From: Echinometra lucunter | Taxonomy: Eukaryota; Echinodermata; Echinoidea; Camarodonta; Echinometridae | Direction: 5' to 3' | Length of the DNA stretch: 64,000 nucleotides | NCBI GenBank assembly: GCA_029962745.1 | Contig: CM057158.1 | Location: forward strand, 189,464 to 253,463 | Shown here: positions 46,979 through 59,615 of the stretch, in pieces | Layout of the letters: the number at the start of each line of letters is the position of its first letter | Position numbering within the stretch: position 1 is the first letter of the stretch | Program-made: the position numbers and the translations under genes | Notes under the pieces: generated by a model | Databases searched by the model: none | The model's input: the letters and a program-made list of their open reading frames with translations, nothing else | Told to the model about the DNA's origin: nothing

Positions 46979-48170
46979 TATCTTTTCTTGTTTGTAATGA
47001 CTGCCCCAAAAGGCCACAATAATAACCTCACACATACTGTTTGCTGCATAGTGATCTTTTATTAGCAAGTTTGGAGCATGCGAAAATTCATCCGTCATTG
47101 TAAAAAAAAAGAAAGAAAAAAGAAACAATGAAAGAAACAAATACAAAGCCTAAGAAAGAAACAAAAAATTAAAATTCGCGTTTAATAAGTTTCGAACCTA
47201 AAATCTCCCCGTTAAGGAGGGCTGTACGCTGCTTCACTACATCCTCCAGCTCATCTTTGCGCTTTATCCTTTCATGTTTGCAATGACTGCTGCCTCAAGG
47301 TCAAAATAATAACCTCACACATACTGTCTGCGGCATAGAGATTTCATAGAAATTAGCAAGTTTTGGAGCATGCTGGAAAGAAATCAATTACTGAAAAACA
47401 AATAAATAAAACAAAAGGGAAAACCCAAACAAAAAATGGTGCTTCCTGGGTTTTGAACCCAAAATCTCTCTATCAAGCTAGGAGATGCGAGTCAATCACT
47501 CTATGCAAAGAGCTATACGCTGCCTCACTACCACCCTCCAGTTTATCCTTTCCTGTTTGAACATGACTGCGGCCAAATAAGCCAATAATAACCTCACACA
47601 TACAGTTTACTACGTCGGGATTTTTTATTAAAAAGTTCGGAGCATGCAAAAATGAAATCATTTACTTTAAAAAAAAAAAAAAGAAGAAACAAAATGGAAA
47701 ACCCAAACAAAACAGGTGCTTCCTGGGCATCAAACCCTAAATATCCTTGTCGAGGAGATGCGAGCCAATCGCTCTGTAGAGGGGTACACGTTGCCTCACC
47801 GCAATCTTTCAGTTCATCTTCACCCTTTATCTTTTCCTGTTTCAGGTTTGCAATGACTGCCGCAAAAAGCCAAAAATAATAACTTCACACTGTATGCTCC
47901 ATAGAGATTTTTTTAAAAACTTTAAGTTGGGGCATACGAAAACATCCGTTAATGAAAAAAAAAAATCAATGAAATATAAAGAAACAAAACAGAAAAAATC
48001 CGAACTGAAACAAAAATGAATGCTTCATGGGTTTCGAACCCATGAATCGAAATCTCCACATTGCGAATCAATCGCTCGAGATGCAGAGGGCTACGCTGAC
48101 CCTCTACCAGCCTCCAGGTTATTTTAGCACCCTTTATTCTTTCCGATTTGTGATGACTTTTCAAATACAT
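46979..48170 (-). repeat. Tandem array of four tRNA-derived SINE units (about 284-bp period)
   Basis: Four units start near 46979, 47263, 47546 and 47826. Each has 'GCAATGACTGC', 'AATAATAACCTCACACATAC', an A-rich tract with AAAGAAAC, and a tRNA-like block whose minus strand shows a B box (GGTTCGAAACC or a variant). Unit spacing is very even. They read as SINEs or SINE-derived satellite on the minus strand. No intact tRNA cloverleaf was found. Confidence 0.65.
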
Positions 48171-48380
48171 CCATTTTGCGCCACTCACGATCTAAAAGAG
48201 TGTTTTATACCGACGAGCTACATTTGTATCTCTGTCATATTAAATGTCTCTTTAAGGGAAAAAATGAATTTTCTTTTCTGTACAATCCCAACGTAGTATG
48301 TACCTAAGGTCACAAGCATGTTGGTTTTTTTTTTTTTTTTTTCTTTTTTTTTTTTTGTATTACCGTACATCAATGCCTCA

Positions 48381-48647
48381 CACTATGAACATGACGGACA
48401 AAGAAAGCGGACAAAATCAACAACCCCTCTTTCTACCCTTCACAATGGTTCTGGTAGTCAAAAGAACATACCTTCGCTGCTATTGTCTAAAATATGTGGA
48501 ACAGGTGTCACATGCATATTCACCTGGAACTACATGATTAAACATAATAGCTGTGAAGGATGTTCTTTTGACTACCAGAACCATTGTGAAGGGTAGAATG
48601 AGAGGTTGTTTATTTGTCCGCTTTCTTTGTCCACCATGTTCATAGTG
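48381..48647. mobile_element. Foldback element with about 88-bp arms
   Basis: 'CACTATGAACATGACGGACA' ... 'GGTTCTGGTAGTCAAAAGAA' (48381-48469) recurs inverted at 48561-48647 with few changes around a loop of about 90 bases. No coding content. Confidence 0.85.
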
Positions 48648-49942
48648 TCAGTGACATACCAACGATAAATCGGCTTTTGAAGGTGTCTTTTCAAAGTGAA
48701 GCTTAAAGGCATTCGAACTAGTCTTTCATATCTTGGAGACATCTTATTGTACTGAAAAGTCAATGTACCTCTTCGCTCCAGAGCTCGTCTTCCACAATCA
48801 TGACTGAATAGGTTTCCAATGTTATTTTAAGCTCTCAGTAACGCCATGTTGTTGCCTTAGTGAAAGGGCTTTGATCAGTCAAGTTTGAGCAGAGTAGTGC
48901 TTTTATTTCTTTTACTCGTACAGTATTTTCAAAGCACAAAAAGCTGAAGTTGGACTGAAATGAACCAGAGCTTGATGACAGTGCACTCTTTGTAATTGCC
49001 AAATTCCTTATGAAACAGATGGGTAGAGGCTTTGAGTAAGCATACCTTCTTGACGGAGCAATAATACTTGCATTTTAAGGGGGAGATCCTTCTTTCCCCA
49101 AATTAAACGAAAGTCCAATATACTATGCATGTAAGTGATTTTCACTGTATGTCATAAGCATTTATAACACATGAAAAGGAAATGTGGTATCGGGTATCAC
49201 ATTAAAAACAGCAGGGGAGAATGATTTGGAATAAAACGAACCGGTGGAGAAAGTGCGATCAAGATTACATAGCTCACACAGCGTCGTACAATTAACATTT
49301 GGACTTTTGTGTTTGAATTTTCTTCGAATTCGACTTGCAGTTGAATACAAAAAGGCAAGAATAAAATATGAGATTGTGTATATGAATCAACTTATTCATG
49401 ATTTTTGATAATGTATTGAAGGTGATTGACACTCAGAATGTCCCTTTGATGAGGACCTTAAACAAAAGAAAAAATTATCAATGGATTACTCTAGTGAATT
49501 TTACATTTTACCATGCATAAATTCGTCCGATGAACGTTGGTATAATTTAGCTTGCATTAATTTGTAAGCAAATACCATATCTGCCAACCATTTGGTAATA
49601 CAATCCTACTCTTATAGTCACATTTCATGGAGTCTTTAAAAAGTTGAATGTAGCTTTAAGAAAGCGTAGGCATTTCTAATCACCTCGGGTTAACAATGGA
49701 TCGTTAGTGGGGCTCCGTATTGATACTTTTGTCCTAGACGTCTATAGGCTCTATAGTACAGTAGATTCATTCAGGACCATGCAATAGTGAGTGGATTTCG
49801 AGGAAATACAAGAACAAATCTCTATAGCTGGGGCTGTAGTGAAAAATAGGGAAAGAAGCAGGATAAAAAAACTACAGAGGGAAATGAAAATGGATAAAAA
49901 TTGGGCAGAGTGAGGTGCGCAACGCATCCTGCGCCAGCCTAC
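48648..49942. other. No gene recognised
   Basis: AT-rich with no repeats that stand out. Short open frames lack domains or splice partners. Confidence 0.5.
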
Positions 49943-50302
49943 GCTGACTGCCGCCACCTAGCTGACTGCCGCCACCTAGCTGACTGCCGCCACCTAGCTG
50001 ACTGCCGCCACCTAGCTGACTGCCGCCACCTAGCTGACTGCCGCCACCTAGCTGACTGCCGCCACCTAGCTGACTGCCGCCACCTAGCTGACTGCCGCCA
50101 CCTAGCTGACTGCCGCCACCTAGCTGACTGCCGCCACCTAGCTGACTGCCGCCACCTAGCTGACTGCCGCCACCTAGCTGACTGCCGCCACCTAGCTGAC
50201 TGCCGCCACCTAGCTGACTGCCGCCACCTAGCTGACTGCCGCCACCTAGCTGACTGCCGCCACCTAGCTGACTGCCGCCACCTAGCTGACTGCCGCCACC
50301 TA
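49943..50302. repeat. Perfect 18-bp minisatellite, 20 copies
   Basis: The unit GCTGACTGCCGCCACCTA repeats exactly 20 times over 360 bases with no substitution that I could see. The length is a multiple of three and several frames lack stops, so long open frames arise on both strands (repeating QLGGGS, ADCRHL, RWRQSA). None has a domain, and flanking codons give no support. Confidence 0.95.
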
Positions 50303-52390
50303 GGGGCATTATATAGGACAGCGAACTGGCTGAGCAGGTCTGCTGGGAAGGGGGTGTGGCACTCGCTTACTATCATCACCTAGGGCAGCGCGTTTCCGTT
50401 TTACACTGTAGCCTAGGCAGTTTTTCGATTAATTGCATCAAACGTGCTGGTTTCTAAGCCTAGGTTTCGTTTCAGCGCCATAGAGATATGAATCTCTTTT
50501 TTCTTTTCTCGCTCCCGCTTTTTTTCCTTCTACTTTTTTCTTTCTTTTTTGTTGGCGTTTTGGAGGGGGTGACCGCCCCCACCCCCCCCCCCCCCCCCCC
50601 CCCCCCACTTGGCTACGCAAGTGCACTCCCATGGTAAAGGAGCTTTTGCAGTATTGATGGTTTGCAACTCTGTAAAAGAACACTATTTGGCACTACAAAC
50701 TTACAGCCCGTGTCTAGTTTTGGTAAATCTAAGAATATTCACTTTCAAAGTATGAATCCATTGTCAGATAAGCAGATAAAACCAAGTGTTATATCATAAA
50801 ACACATGAGTATTGATATTATGCGTGTTTTCGGCCTTGCTATGCATGCTATTTGGGAAATTGTGAATGCGTTACTTAACAACAGAAAGGGAGTCTAGGGA
50901 GAAGTAATGATATTCGAGTGATATCACTAATATAAAATTGAAAATAAACCATGGTTGAAATTTATTTGGGGGGGGGGGGGGGGCTGACGCCCCCCAAGCC
51001 CCCCCCCCCCCTCCAGTACTCCAGACGGGGCAATGATCCAAGAGACACCATCCAGGGCTTGGGCTTGATTTTCACAGAGATACGATGCATACACAGTATG
51101 CCTTCCGTTGATTTCCGTAAAACATTCCTCCTGTTCCCACAAGAGGGAAAAAATACCAGTAATATCAATTATGTGTCTATACTCCTATGGAAAATAAAGA
51201 CTATCATAATAAACAAAGGGGGATCCTGCCCGCACACGCCCGTGAGTAGTATTCCTTGGTATAATAAATTTAAACAAATAGATAAATGGAACAATATTCA
51301 AAATTTAAATCTCCATTCCCGGAAGTGATTAGGGAGTTTACTATTTCTTTTTAGCAATAGAATTTTCATGATCTTTATTGGTCATAATATAACATTTGTA
51401 ACCTTCAAAGTTTGATGGTAGTTCTGGAATTTGCATATATATATGTATTCGAGTAAAAGTAAGAAAATTATTAGAGCCGCAACCAAACATTTTCTCAAAA
51501 GTTGAGTCATTTGAATGACTTTAATTTGGAAACTCGCTGGTCCATTTCACTTGTTTGCTGTCCTGCAAAACAACCCTGTTTATAATATTACAAATTGAGA
51601 GAAGCGAGCGAGGAAAAACGCATTCTTTTGACGATGTTTTATAATATGTGCATTCGGTCACCTCACTTGCCGGATTTTTTAGCTTTCCGAAACCATCCTG
51701 TATCTAAATATCATACAAGCGAGCGCTGCAAGAGAGGAAAATGTACATTTTCTAAAGTTAGAAGTTATAATTCGTCATCAAAATACACTATGGGCCTATA
51801 CGATATCTAAATTCGGTCACTTCGCTTGCCGAATTCGTTTGTTTTCCCAAACCATCGTGTATCTAAGCAACAAAAAACAAACAAACAAACAAACAAACAA
51901 GAAACAAAATCTCTTTTTCATGGTCGTCATCGATATAAATCCTCTATAAGATGTCTAAATGATACATTCGATCAACTATCTGCCGAATATGACGCTATGT
52001 TGGCACCTGTTTGCCGTCCTGAACTATTTTTACAAGGGAGCGAAGCGAGCTATATAGCGACAAAAACTCTGCCTTCTTTAAAAGGTAGATTTGTCTCCGA
52101 AATAGGTGACTTTTATAATGAACATCTTCCTGCAGAATTCCAGCATAGTCGGACACCTCGCTGACCAAAAGCTTCTCGCTGCTGTAACAAGAGTGCTTGC
52201 TGCCACGAAACATTTTGTTTAGTTCTATTAAGGCCTACAAAGAAAATCATAATATGAAGAAGCTGAAGATGGGATGGGAAAATAACTTATTCTGATGGGT
52301 GTTATATCTTACTCAGTGGCGTAACAACCGGGGGGGGGGGGGCAGAGTGCCCCCCCTGAAGGATTTCAGCGGGAAAATCCACCAAACCAC
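50303..52390. other. No gene recognised; poly-C/G runs and short direct repeats
   Basis: C runs at 50582-50606 and 51000-51011, a G run at 50970-50983, (CAAA)n at 51875-51905, and a roughly 130-base repeat of 'CTTGCCGAATTCG'/'AAGCGAGCG' type between 51595 and 52050. Confidence 0.5.
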
Positions 52391-52606
52391 CGGGAAAAAA
52401 TGAAAGGAAGGGAAAGGAAGAAAAAGGAAGGGAAAGAAAGAAAAAGAAAGGAAAAGAAAGAAGGAGAAAGGGAAAGAAAGAAGGAGAAAGGGAAAGGAAG
52501 AAGGAGAAAGGGAAAGAAAAAGGGAGAAAGGGGGAAAGAAGAAGAGACAGAGGGAAAAGAGGGAAAGAAAAAAAAGAAGAAAGTAAAGTGAAACAAAAGA
52601 AATGAG
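52391..52606 (+). repeat. Polypurine tract (GGAAAGAAAG)n
   Basis: More than 200 bases of almost pure purine on the plus strand with GGAAAG/AAGGAG units. Such tracts can form triplex DNA. It opens long frames that are not genes. Confidence 0.9.
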
Positions 52607-53024
52607 GGAAAATTTAGTACCAAAACCCTGCTGGAGTTTCCGGGGGCTCCCCGGCAGTGGCTTTCCCTGTAGACCCCATCAGGGGCCCAAAGCCAGAACC
52701 CTGAGACCCACCCGCTATTCACAACAAGCAACCCCGGTGCGGGCTCACCTCCGCATATTCTATTTCTAGACTTAGTTACCGGGAAATTTTCGGCTCTGCC
52801 CCCCCCCCCCGAAAACAGGCAGAGAATTACACCACTGATTCTAGACTTAATTACCGGGAAATTTCTGGCTATGCATATGCCCCCCTCCCACCCCATAACA
52901 GGCAGAGAGCTGACAGCGCAAAAACGCCGGAGCTTCCGCGCTTTGCGCGGGAGGGGGAAACTCCCCCCCCCCCCTGCACCCTCCCCCCTAGGGAGCACTA
53001 CCGTCTTCCTAAAATGAAATCCAA

Positions 53025-53200
53025 TGGGGTGTTGCAAGAAAGTTGCAATCGATTGCAAGTTGCAACTGATTGTCACTGGCCAATCAAAATCATTGTTGCA
53101 TGCATGTCTTCTTAAAAGGGCAGACCCTGAGCCAATCAGAATGGTTGTTTCAAAATTAGCAATTATTTGCAATTGATTGCAACTTTCTTGCAAGACCCCA
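53025..53200. mobile_element. MITE with TTGCAAGAAAGTTGCAAT inverted ends
   Basis: 'TGGGGTGTTGCAAGAAAGTT' and 'AACTTTCTTGCAAGACCCCA' are inverted ends, with GCAATCGATTGCAA inside and two CCAATCA boxes. 176 bp. Confidence 0.85.
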
Positions 53201-53507
53201 CTAGTTACGCCGCAGAAGATACTTAGTAGACTTTATTACCGACAACTAATAATTCAAAGAAACGTCGGAGCTTCCCCCCTCCCTGCACCCTCCCCTCTAG
53301 GGAGCACTACATTGGCGTAAATTCCAGGGGGTAGGGGGATCTATCAACCCCACTTGGGGGAGAGGGGAGATGGTGTGTACAAATTCCCCCACCCCCCCCC
53401 CCCATGCAGACACACTTTTTAAGGAAGAAAATATATTTCAATTAATCAGTAAGCAAAAATTCTGAATATCTATCATAAACAACCATTATATTTTAGAATT
53501 TCTATTT

Positions 53508-53652
53508 GAAAATGCTATTGAAAACAAAAAAGTGGTTATTTTTGGCTCGCTCGCTTTGCTCGCTCAACAAATTCTTAGGATTTCCATCCGAAAATGCGAT
53601 TAAAATCGAGAAAAGTGGTTATTTTTGGCTCGCTCGCTTTGCTTGCTCGCAA
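53508..53652. repeat. Tandem duplication, about 74-bp unit
   Basis: Two copies of 'GAAAATGC.ATT.AAA' ... 'AAGTGGTTATTTTTGGCTCG' ... 'CTCGCTTTGCT.GCTCG'. Non-coding. Confidence 0.75.
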
Positions 53653-54225
53653 AATAGATATGAAATGTGTGTTACAGGGAAAAAATCGTTTAAAAAGTTT
53701 TTCATCTCCCACTCCACTAATTGGATTTACGCCAGTGGAGCACTACCATCCTCCTAAAATGCAGTCCTAGCTACGCCCCAGATTCTAGACATAGACTAGT
53801 TACCGGGAAATTTTGGGCTCTGCCCCCCCCCCCCCCTGATAACAGGTACCTGTTACGCCCCTGATCTTACTCCCAAAAATCAGGGGGTGCTGCAGCACCT
53901 CCAGTACCGATAGCCCTCTGCAGGCCTGCGCTCCCCCTCAAAACACCCCCAGCACCCCCGGCTCCCAGGGGCAGGACTGGATAATGGGGAGGTTGGGCAG
54001 TCAGTATTGTTGTTAAAAAAATAAAAATAAAAAGCACCATTGTGCCCTACCATAAAACACACTGTATAATTCGAAGAAAAAAGGAAGGGTAGTTTCAGAT
54101 TTAGAAGTTAGATATTTTCTCCTCTTATGCATCGACAACACATTTCCTTTTTCGTTCGGACGTTTCGGCGGCGACGCGACACCCTAACGGTCACTGAATT
54201 TCAGTCGCCAGATTCAACGCGCAAA

Positions 54226-57200
54226 ATGTCGGCGACAAGATCACTCTCTCACGCTCAAAGAGTGTTAAGATTGTACAAGAAGTCGGTGCGACATTTGGAA
54301 TCATGGATACCTAACAGGTATGAATATTATGACATGTTTCTACACGTTTTTATGCATTTTTATAATAATTAAGTGGTACCGTATCGTCAAATTTTTAGAG
54401 AAACTTAGCGAGAAGGACTGACAGAAAAATGCGTGCATAGAGCTGTAGTGTAGTGACTATTGACTGAGATTACATTGCCCCACGTACTATGAATCATGTT
54501 AGGTGACTGCGAATGTTATGCACTGTTATGGTACTTCTCATCGACCGCCTTTAATAAATTACATCGTATCTCAGAAAAAAATTGTTGGTTTTACCTTAAT
54601 TTTGTCTCACTTGTTAGAAAAGTGTTTAAGCATGCAGGCGTTTGTCGTTTTTCTTCTATACCCTCTATTCCCTCTAAGTCTAAGTAAATTCTGTTAATAT
54701 CATCCTCATTTCTCTTGGACTTGGGTTATAATAATTGCCTGTTCGATTACTGAGGCGTATTGTGCTAAATTCCACATGTACTTCTTGATTTCATAGGCAA
54801 GAAAGCCGTTGCGCGAAGATGGTCGGTTTTAAAAAAGGTGGTCGATGAGTAGTAGAGTCTAGAGCTACCATACATGTACAAGCTTATCTGAGCTGAGAAT
54901 GAGATAAACTTGTAGATCTAGGCCTACTCCATAGTAGATCTAGTCATCGCTGTAGAAAAGCCTCAATAGCTTTTGTGTGTATTCCAATTAATTGGGCCTT
55001 GGTAGAAAATCACACATGAGAGGAAAATAATTGTTAAATTCCATTTTCAACTCCAAATCCCCAAATTTGTGGAATATCAAGAGTTGAAGAATCCCTGAAA
55101 TTTGAATCAGATATCTAGCAAATTTGAAAAAAATAAATCTTGCTTAAGGCAATTTTGTTGTCTGTTTTTGACTGCTGCAATGGTGAATGTTCACCACAGT
55201 CTGAGGTACATTTGGCCCTATGAATATGTTAGATGTCAGTTAATAGCCAGAGGCAGAGCTCAGACCCAACGTCGTGCGGAGCACGGCATCGGACAAGGGC
55301 ACATGCAAAATCTTTGTGAACCCGTTCGGTATCCCAGAAGGTAATCACGCTTTGCATAGTTATGTACTAGCTACATACAGCAATGTCGCGAAGCGGCATA
55401 GCCAAATCTTGCGAATTCACAACAAAAAGTGCGACAACATCACTTATGTGATGACGCTGAATTCTCTCAGCTACAAAAGTGACATTATCTTAAAATTGAA
55501 TGTTCGAATGATGTTTCACTTCTCATATTTATTTTGAAACTTAAAGCTTACAAAAAAAAAGATGATTTAATGCTTCATCTGCACTTGGAAATGTTGTTCT
55601 CTCTAAGGGTCAACCGGAAGTTCAACCTCTCGCGCATGAAGTCTATGTATGCTAATGCTGATTACTTTCCGGGATACCAAATGGGTTCGCCAAAATTTTG
55701 TGTGTGTCCTTGTCCAACGCCATGTTGTGTCTGGCTAAGTTATGTACCAGAGGACAAACTTCGGTTGACCCCGACCTGAGAGAACGGAATTTCCGAGTGC
55801 ATATGAATCAATAAATCATAGTTTTTTGGTAAGTTGTTAGTTGTCAAAATAAATATAAAAAGTAAAAAATCATCAATCAAATATTCAATTTTAAGATAGT
55901 GTCACTTTTGTAGCTGAAAGAATTCAGCTTCATCGCATGTATGTGATGTAGTCGCATTTGCCTATGGCTATACCTGCTTGTACATGTTGTTACATAGTTT
56001 TGGGGGAAAAAAAAAGTAACTTTCACTATTTCAATTCATTGTCAGATGATATGAAAGATTGTATCCTAACAGTTAAAACAATTATGGTGTGAAGGACATT
56101 ACATAAAACTCATGTCATTCGAGTGGGTGTAACTGTATTTTACAATCAAAAAAGACAAAATGTCAAAACTAACAGTTTTCAGGCACAAGGAGTCAAGACG
56201 AAGACTAACTAACTTGTACATATTCTTCTTTGTTGGTACTGCCCAATGCCCCAGTACAGGAGCCAACCGAGCTGATAAAGTTAGGGTACTTGAACGCCTT
56301 TGGTTCCTCCTTCATCCTTCTTGTCTGAAGGGATTCCCAATCAAAGTCTACTACTGAGCCATAGTGCCTCCTCATTAACTACTATACTGACATAAGATGC
56401 ACAATATCATTCACAGATAATTTTGACAAGACTTCATTCATTTTATCCTACATAAAGTAAGAGTATTAAACCAGGTACTGTTCCTATGCATGTTTGAAAT
56501 TTTAACCAGTAGGATGAATAGCTAAGATATTAAATGATTTATTAAATAATGAGGATGAAATACCTCTGTTTACCAAATTCCAAATGTATAGTTTATTATA
56601 TGGATAGCAATGGAAAATGTTGTTTTACAAACTACAAAACATTAAAAATTTATTATACTAGACAGAGGAAGAGAGAGAGAGAGAGAGAGTGAGGGGTAAA
56701 AAGAAAGATATATAGGGAAAGAAACAGAAAGTAAGAGAGAAGAGAGATTGAACAGAGTGTATTAAAAGTTGAGAGTTGAAATGCTGTTATGCATTTGTTT
56801 GATTTGTTTTCCTCAATTAATCCCTTATCATTTTCAGGCCAGCTTTTAGATATGAAGCCACAGTTCTGCGTGCAAGATTTGATGAACACAAAAATGAGAC
56901 TGACATGAAAAAAGCCGCTCAGATATTACAAGCAGGAGAGGAAGAATTCTGGCGCAAGCAACATCCACAACCATACATATGTAAGCTTGGTTCCCCCCCC
57001 CCCCAATCCTTTTTTTTTGGGGGGGGGTAGATTGTTAAGCTGGTTGGGTTTTGTCTTTTGTAAGAAAACTATGCATAATTTGTAGATATAAAAAAAACAG
57101 CAAATGAAGGTTGTTAACTGATAAAACCGTGATCAAAATATTTCAGGAGAGCATACAACTCTAAAACAAGGGGTAGTGTGAAAGAGTTTTCCAAGTAGGT

Positions 57201-58443
57201 GATTAATGTGTAGTGTATACTACACTTATCAGTCATCATGGTGTGGAGTTAAATTTGGTAAAGTTCAACTACCGTAATCAAATTAAGGGAATAATTTTGA
57301 AAATTGGACAACAAGGGTTGTCTTGATAACTGAAAGTGAGGAGTAAATTGAGCTTGGTGGTGATGTCATGCATAAAATGATAGTTGCCTTTAATTTTCTG
57401 TTTGTATTAACAGTCATCGATTCATTTGGAGGGACCAGATATGAGCGTAACATCCCTGCTCCTGAATGGGTGAGTTGAGACTTGAGAGGAAAAAAGGACA
57501 CTGAGCCGCAAATTGCCAGTTGTGTTTGCATTTGTTTTATACATACAATGTAATGTTATCAAAGTTGTATGTCTTTATTTTTAAATGATCTTAAGATAGT
57601 ATCAGATTTCATGCATAATTATTCAAGCAGTAGCTGAAGCATGTGTTTGATTCACATCATTTAAAGTGATAACGTAAGATTCTGTTCAGTCCTTGATTTT
57701 TGAATCAGATTTTCCTTTCAAAAGTTTCTTCTAAGCCAAATCAGACTTGACTATCATGTTCGTGAATGCTGTGTTAGTTACAGCCCACTTAAAAATTGTA
57801 TGCATAACTCTTCTGTCTCTTACCATTATCCTCTATGTACAGTTTATATTGTACCATCAGCCTTGGACATTCCTTTGTTATGTTACTCGTACTCTTCTGG
57901 TCTGGTCTTGAAAAGAAATGTGAAAATTTCCATGATTATGATATTTATAAACAGTTTCCTTTACTTTCCTTTATTTGTCTTAATTTACTAAAGCAATGTA
58001 AAATCATTTGTCAGGTGAATGTGCTTGGATGTTACTGGGTGTTCATAGCATGTATGATGCTTTAACATGGTTGGAATTCTTAAAGAACTGATTTACAAAC
58101 ATATTTTTGTATGTATTTGATTCTTGTCATGTTTATGGGTTTGTTTCACATGACAAGTACAGTAAACCTTGCATACATTGAATCCCTCAGGACAGAAGAA
58201 AATACTTTTTGTTGTTGTTGATTTTCATCAGAAATTTAAATCACTGTGAGCTTTGTATTCACTTTTTTCTGGTAGGTTCTCAACAACTGGCACCCGATTG
58301 AGAAAGCTCGCTATCCCTATTACTTTGCCAGAAGAGAGAAGAGAATGGCAGAGGAGCAAGCTCGTTGGGATCAGTTGGTGGAAGAAGAAAGACAGCTTAT
58401 AGCTGAAGGAAAACTTCCTCCCAAAGATGCCCTTCCTTCATGA
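54226..58443 (+). CDS. NDUFB9: NADH dehydrogenase [ubiquinone] 1 beta subcomplex subunit 9
   Basis: Four exons, 54226-54317, 56838-56980, 57414-57469 and 58276-58443, join in phase to give 152 residues (human 179), stop TGA at 58441-58443. The N-terminus '[20 protein letters not shown]' holds the LYR-family motif (LRLYK), which in this family binds acyl-carrier protein. Exon 2 gives '[13 protein letters not shown]' and '[14 protein letters not shown]', exon 3 '[14 protein letters not shown]', exon 4 '[19 protein letters not shown]'. These blocks match NDUFB9, an accessory subunit at the tip of the membrane arm of mitochondrial complex I. The C-terminus is shorter than in mammals, lacking their final Pro/Trp-rich part. 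The start was chosen as the first ATG in frame with the LYR region. Upstream DNA lacks a clear TATA box. Confidence 0.96.
55390..55975. mobile_element. Inverted-repeat element in NDUFB9 intron 1
   Basis: Arms of about 80-100 bases: 55395-55502, with 'GAATTCTCTCAGCTACAAAA' and 'GTGACATTATCTTAAAATTG', matches the reverse complement of 55884-55972. The 380-base middle has no recognised protein. A non-autonomous DNA transposon is likely. Confidence 0.75.
56664..56692. repeat. (GA)n microsatellite in NDUFB9 intron 1
   Basis: GAGAGA run of about 28 bases, followed by purine-rich sequence. Confidence 0.85.
56990..57030. repeat. Poly-C / poly-T / poly-G cluster in NDUFB9 intron 2
   Basis: CCCCCCCCCC, TTTTTTTT and GGGGGGGGG runs within 40 bases just after the exon 2 donor. 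The C and G runs can pair into a hairpin close to the 5' splice site. Confidence 0.8.
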
Positions 58444-59520
58444 TTTTTGTCACCTATAAATATAGTTTTTAGAGTAAATAATTAGAGTTTTGGACAAGGT
58501 TGATATCTTAACAGCAGTGAATATTGTAAGTGTCTGTTGATATGCTATGACACTTTTTACAATGTTACTTCATTTCCTTTGTGTCAGTTTCGATATGAAA
58601 TCCATGACGTACTGAACTGTACCGGTAATAATGGAATAACAATAAGAATTTAATTTCTTCTTTGCTCACAATATTAGTGAAACGAAAGCATTTTTCATGC
58701 TGCATCTCATTTTCTTGTTCATTCTTGGTAATGAACAGGTGAATTGATAATTACATTTTCCTTTAACATGCAAGTTCATCAGCTGCGTTTTTTTTAGAAA
58801 TTTGATTCCATTGCATTAAGAATGAAGCTACATATATACAGTGGATGCACTGTTCTGTCAGATTCATTACTGACAGCAGATTAAACCTTGTCCTCATTGT
58901 ACAGAATGTGTGAGATTAAAGATAATTATAAAAGAGACATTTATGTATCATATGTGATTCCCATTTTTATAGATGTAGCATTATGTTTACAATTTATGCA
59001 TATTAACTTAATAGGATGATTTAAAGGTGAAACACAATATACAGGTGGCCCAGAAAGAATGCAACACTGAAGATCTGCAATTTCATTGACTTCTTTGGCA
59101 CAATGGCATTCATTTTTATTTCATTGGGTAGAAAATTTGTTATTCCATGGCTGTTTTCATGAGGCAATGTAATTTTCAAAATTTGCTGCCTTTCCACCTC
59201 CTTCCTATACAATCTTTGTTCCATTCATATATTCTTTATTTTATAGCAGAGAGAGTTGTGTGTTTGTCTACAGAGCTGACTGTATGGAAGCTGTAGTATG
59301 GGAATTTCTTGCTGACTATGATACCAAATATGGTAGAAAATATTGAAAATGATATTGCCTCTCAAAAATAGCTGTAGAATAAAACACTTACCCATTATCA
59401 ATAATCCTGGCGTCATTTTACGTGGAAAATAATTTTCTGCCAGATAAAACAAAAACTAATGTGTCGATGATGTCATGAAATTGCAGCTCTCGGGTGTGTA
59501 CCATTCTTTCTGGGCTACCT
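58444..59520. other. NDUFB9 3' UTR and intergenic
   Basis: AT-rich. Weak polyadenylation-like hexamers (ATTAAA about 58915) occur. 'CAGGTGGCCCAGAAAGAATG' at 59043 resembles the end of a mariner/Tc1-type element, but no partner was found. Confidence 0.35.
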
Positions 59521-59583
59521 GGTATGATGATGACAGTAATGGTAGTGGTGGTGATGGTGAAGATGACGATGATGACGGTGATG

Positions 59584-59615
<32 letters not shown>

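Larger units (their letters stand above)
52740..53860. repeat. Repeated 'TTACCGGGAAATTT...GATAACAGGCAGAG' blocks
   Basis: The phrase 'GTTACCGGGAAATTTTCGGC' followed by C runs and an 'AACAGGCAGAGA'-type end occurs near 52775, 52850 and 53800. A second phrase, 'AGGGAGCACTACC', also recurs (52990, 53297, 53737). Probably decayed copies of one short repeat. Confidence 0.6.

Noticed and set aside
49943..50302. CRISPR-like array
   Set aside because: Identical 18-bp units with no spacers; a plain minisatellite.
49872..50383. Three open frames of 145-160 codons on both strands
   Set aside because: All are translations of the same 18-bp repeat; period 18 keeps frames open without coding.
52366..53193. 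275-codon open frame on the minus strand
   Set aside because: It crosses a polypyrimidine tract, C runs and a MITE; composition is low-complexity with no domain. Openness comes from the repeat.
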